A stretch of 5,533 nt of DNA, taken from the NCBI GenBank assembly GCA_003132905.1, contig PKZC01000054.1:945-6477 (forward strand). Reading direction: 5' to 3'. The notes under the pieces are model-generated. The model was not told where the DNA came from, did not search any database, and was given only the letters and a program-made list of their open reading frames with translations. Positions 4,458 to 5,533 of this stretch are shown piece by piece. This stretch comes from Bryobacterales bacterium (GTDB lineage Bacteria > Acidobacteriota > Terriglobia > Bryobacterales > Bryobacteraceae). Position 1 is the first letter of the stretch. Each line of letters begins with the position of its first letter. The position numbers were made by a program, and so were the translations under genes.

Positions 4458-5533
4458 TCACGCGGTCTGCGCCATGAGGATATCGTTCCGGAGAAAGACC
4501 AGATACTCCGGGCCGCGGTCGTCGGAAGCGACATAACCGACACCGATCTGCCCGCCGATCAGGCGTTGGCGTCCCTGGTCCTCGATCTTGGCATTGACGG
4601 ACCCCACATAGGTGCCACTGTTCCCAGGAGTGCTGGACGCACGCAGATAGAGGAAATGCCGGCCGTCGCGCAAGAACACCGGTCGTGCGTGATAGGTCTC
4701 ACGCCATCCTGGGTCCAATGCTGTGAGCGGCGAAGCCGTGCCGCCTTCCGCCGGTACGCGAAACAATATGTTGTCGCTGCCAAAAACCATGGTGCCCTCC
4801 CGGCTCCATGAGCCCCCTCGAATGCCTGGAATGATGCCAGGCCGTTCGTTGGCGGGATCACCGGCCGATTTCAGATCGCAGACATCCAGCGGAGGGCCAC
4901 CGGAAATGTCGATCTTCTTGAGCTTGCCCTTGGCCGAGAATGCGATAAAATGGCTGTCGGACGACCAGAATAGGCCGCCGGCATTTTCAGTGCCCGGCAA
5001 CACCTTCGCTTCCAGAGAGTCGAGCGAGCGAACCCACAGTTGACTTCGGCCATCCGGCCGGCCGGCGGTATATGCGAGGCGGCGCCCGTCCGGCGAGGGA
5101 GCGAAAATGCTATCAAAGGTGTTGGCCACCGAGAACTGAAATCGCACCGCATGGGCGGCCGCCGGTTTCGACGGGGAACGTAGCAAGAGTACAGCTACCA
5201 GCACGGCAACCAGCACTACCGCCGCACTCCACGGCAGCCATGTGCGCTGTCTGGCGGGAGCGGGGGCGGGCGTCTCGTCCAGCAACAGGCCGAAATCGGC
5301 GATGTCATGCATCCGCCGGCCGGGGTCCTTCTGTAAACAAGTGGCAAGCAGACGCTGCAGTCTAATCGGAACCGGCCCCCATTCCGGTTCTTTCGTCAGC
5401 ACCGCCGCCATAACGTCCGCAACAATATCACCTCGAAAGGGACTTTCCCCGACCAGAAGCTCGTAAAGCACCACGCCAAACGCCCAAATGTCGGTTCGCT
5501 TATCCACTGCCTTTCCGCGAGCCTGCTCGGGGC
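4458..5533 (-). CDS. PD40-type membrane Ser/Thr protein kinase, 5'-partial and 3'-truncated
   Basis: The frame enters from the right edge inside the kinase domain and ends at TGA 4460-4458; 357 residues are visible. Residues 1-85 are the C-lobe: PEQARGKAVDKRTDIWAFG (1-19) is the APE-like activation-segment end plus the invariant Asp of subdomain IX, and KDPGRRM (68-74) holds the subdomain XI Arg. A Pro/Ala linker leads to one transmembrane helix (about 99-117). From 130 on is an extracytoplasmic WD40-like propeller, with PSPDGRRLAY (145-154), QLWVRSL (164-170), SSDSHFIAFS (190-199) and FLRDGRHFLYLR (286-297) as blade signatures. Such kinases are abundant in Acidobacteriota; targets are unknown. 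Family members usually run on after the LMAQ motif with P-F-D and about 300 more residues of propeller; here TA and a stop follow LMAQ, so roughly half the propeller is missing. It may be a pseudogene or a shortened sensor. Confidence 0.85.
   Translation of the reverse strand, partial: PEQARGKAVDKRTDIWAFGVVLYELLVGESPFRGDIVADVMAAVLTKEPEWGPVPIRLQRLLATCLQKDPGRRMHDIADFGLLLDETPAPAPARQRTWLPWSAAVVLVAVLVAVLLLRSPSKPAAAHAVRFQFSVANTFDSIFAPSPDGRRLAYTAGRPDGRSQLWVRSLDSLEAKVLPGTENAGGLFWSSDSHFIAFSAKGKLKKIDISGGPPLDVCDLKSAGDPANERPGIIPGIRGGSWSREGTMVFGSDNILFRVPAEGGTASPLTALDPGWRETYHARPVFLRDGRHFLYLRASSTPGNSGTYVGSVNAKIEDQGRQRLIGGQIGVGYVASDDRGPEYLVFLRNDILMAQTA

Noticed and set aside
4295..4543. N-terminal extension of the Mo/cytochrome protein by 83 residues
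   Set aside because: The extension overlaps the kinase gene, is rich in Arg and Ser without domain signal, and the family-like sequence starts at ATG 4294.

Overview
The window looks like a chromosomal accessory segment of a soil bacterium, most likely an Acidobacteriota member of the Solibacter/Bryobacter kind. This is inferred from gene types: a Ser/Thr kinase fused through one membrane helix to a WD40-like (PD40) propeller, a DUF3471-like tail, a one-barrel cupin and a cytochrome b/molybdopterin fusion. No ribosomal or other phylogenetic marker is present, so the assignment stays tentative.

Layout from left to right. Positions 1-358 hold two gene remnants joined head to tail: the N-terminal part of an MmgE/PrpD protein enters from the left edge and, near position 210, runs into the C-terminal end of a DUF3471-like domain in another frame. 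Positions 359-917 contain no gene I can support. At 918-967 on the minus strand there is a tRNA 3' end (acceptor strand with CCA plus a complete T arm) without its 5' half, followed by two sets of short tandem repeats (1004-1049) and a nested inverted repeat (1071-1113). Together these look like one end of an element that integrated into a tRNA gene.

Positions 1286-1968 (+) are a two-gene unit: a small cupin protein and a DUF2945 (HVA1/Tudor-like) protein, 11 bases apart. It converges on a two-gene minus-strand unit, with a hairpin between the two units at 1972-1994. That minus-strand unit (4294 down to 2007) encodes a 555-residue membrane protein joining a cytochrome b561-type heme domain to a sulfite-oxidase-fold molybdopterin domain, and an HPP-family membrane protein whose start overlaps the preceding stop by one base (TGATG). 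The first protein plausibly moves electrons between the quinone pool and a Mo centre. The HPP protein may move a small anion connected with that chemistry; nitrite is one hypothesis, because some HPP proteins are nitrite transporters.

Positions 4458-5533 (-) are the C-terminal half of a PD40-type receptor kinase. It begins in the kinase activation segment at the right edge and stops in mid-propeller, so it appears truncated at its 3' end. The 163-base gap between the kinase and the Mo gene carries a possible promoter, a long inverted repeat and a tiny leader ORF in front of the Mo gene.

No wholly new system is evident. The most interesting points are the Mo-cytochrome b/HPP pair with its predicted cytoplasmic Mo domain, and the recombination scars (joined gene fragments, tRNA remnant with repeats, truncated kinase).
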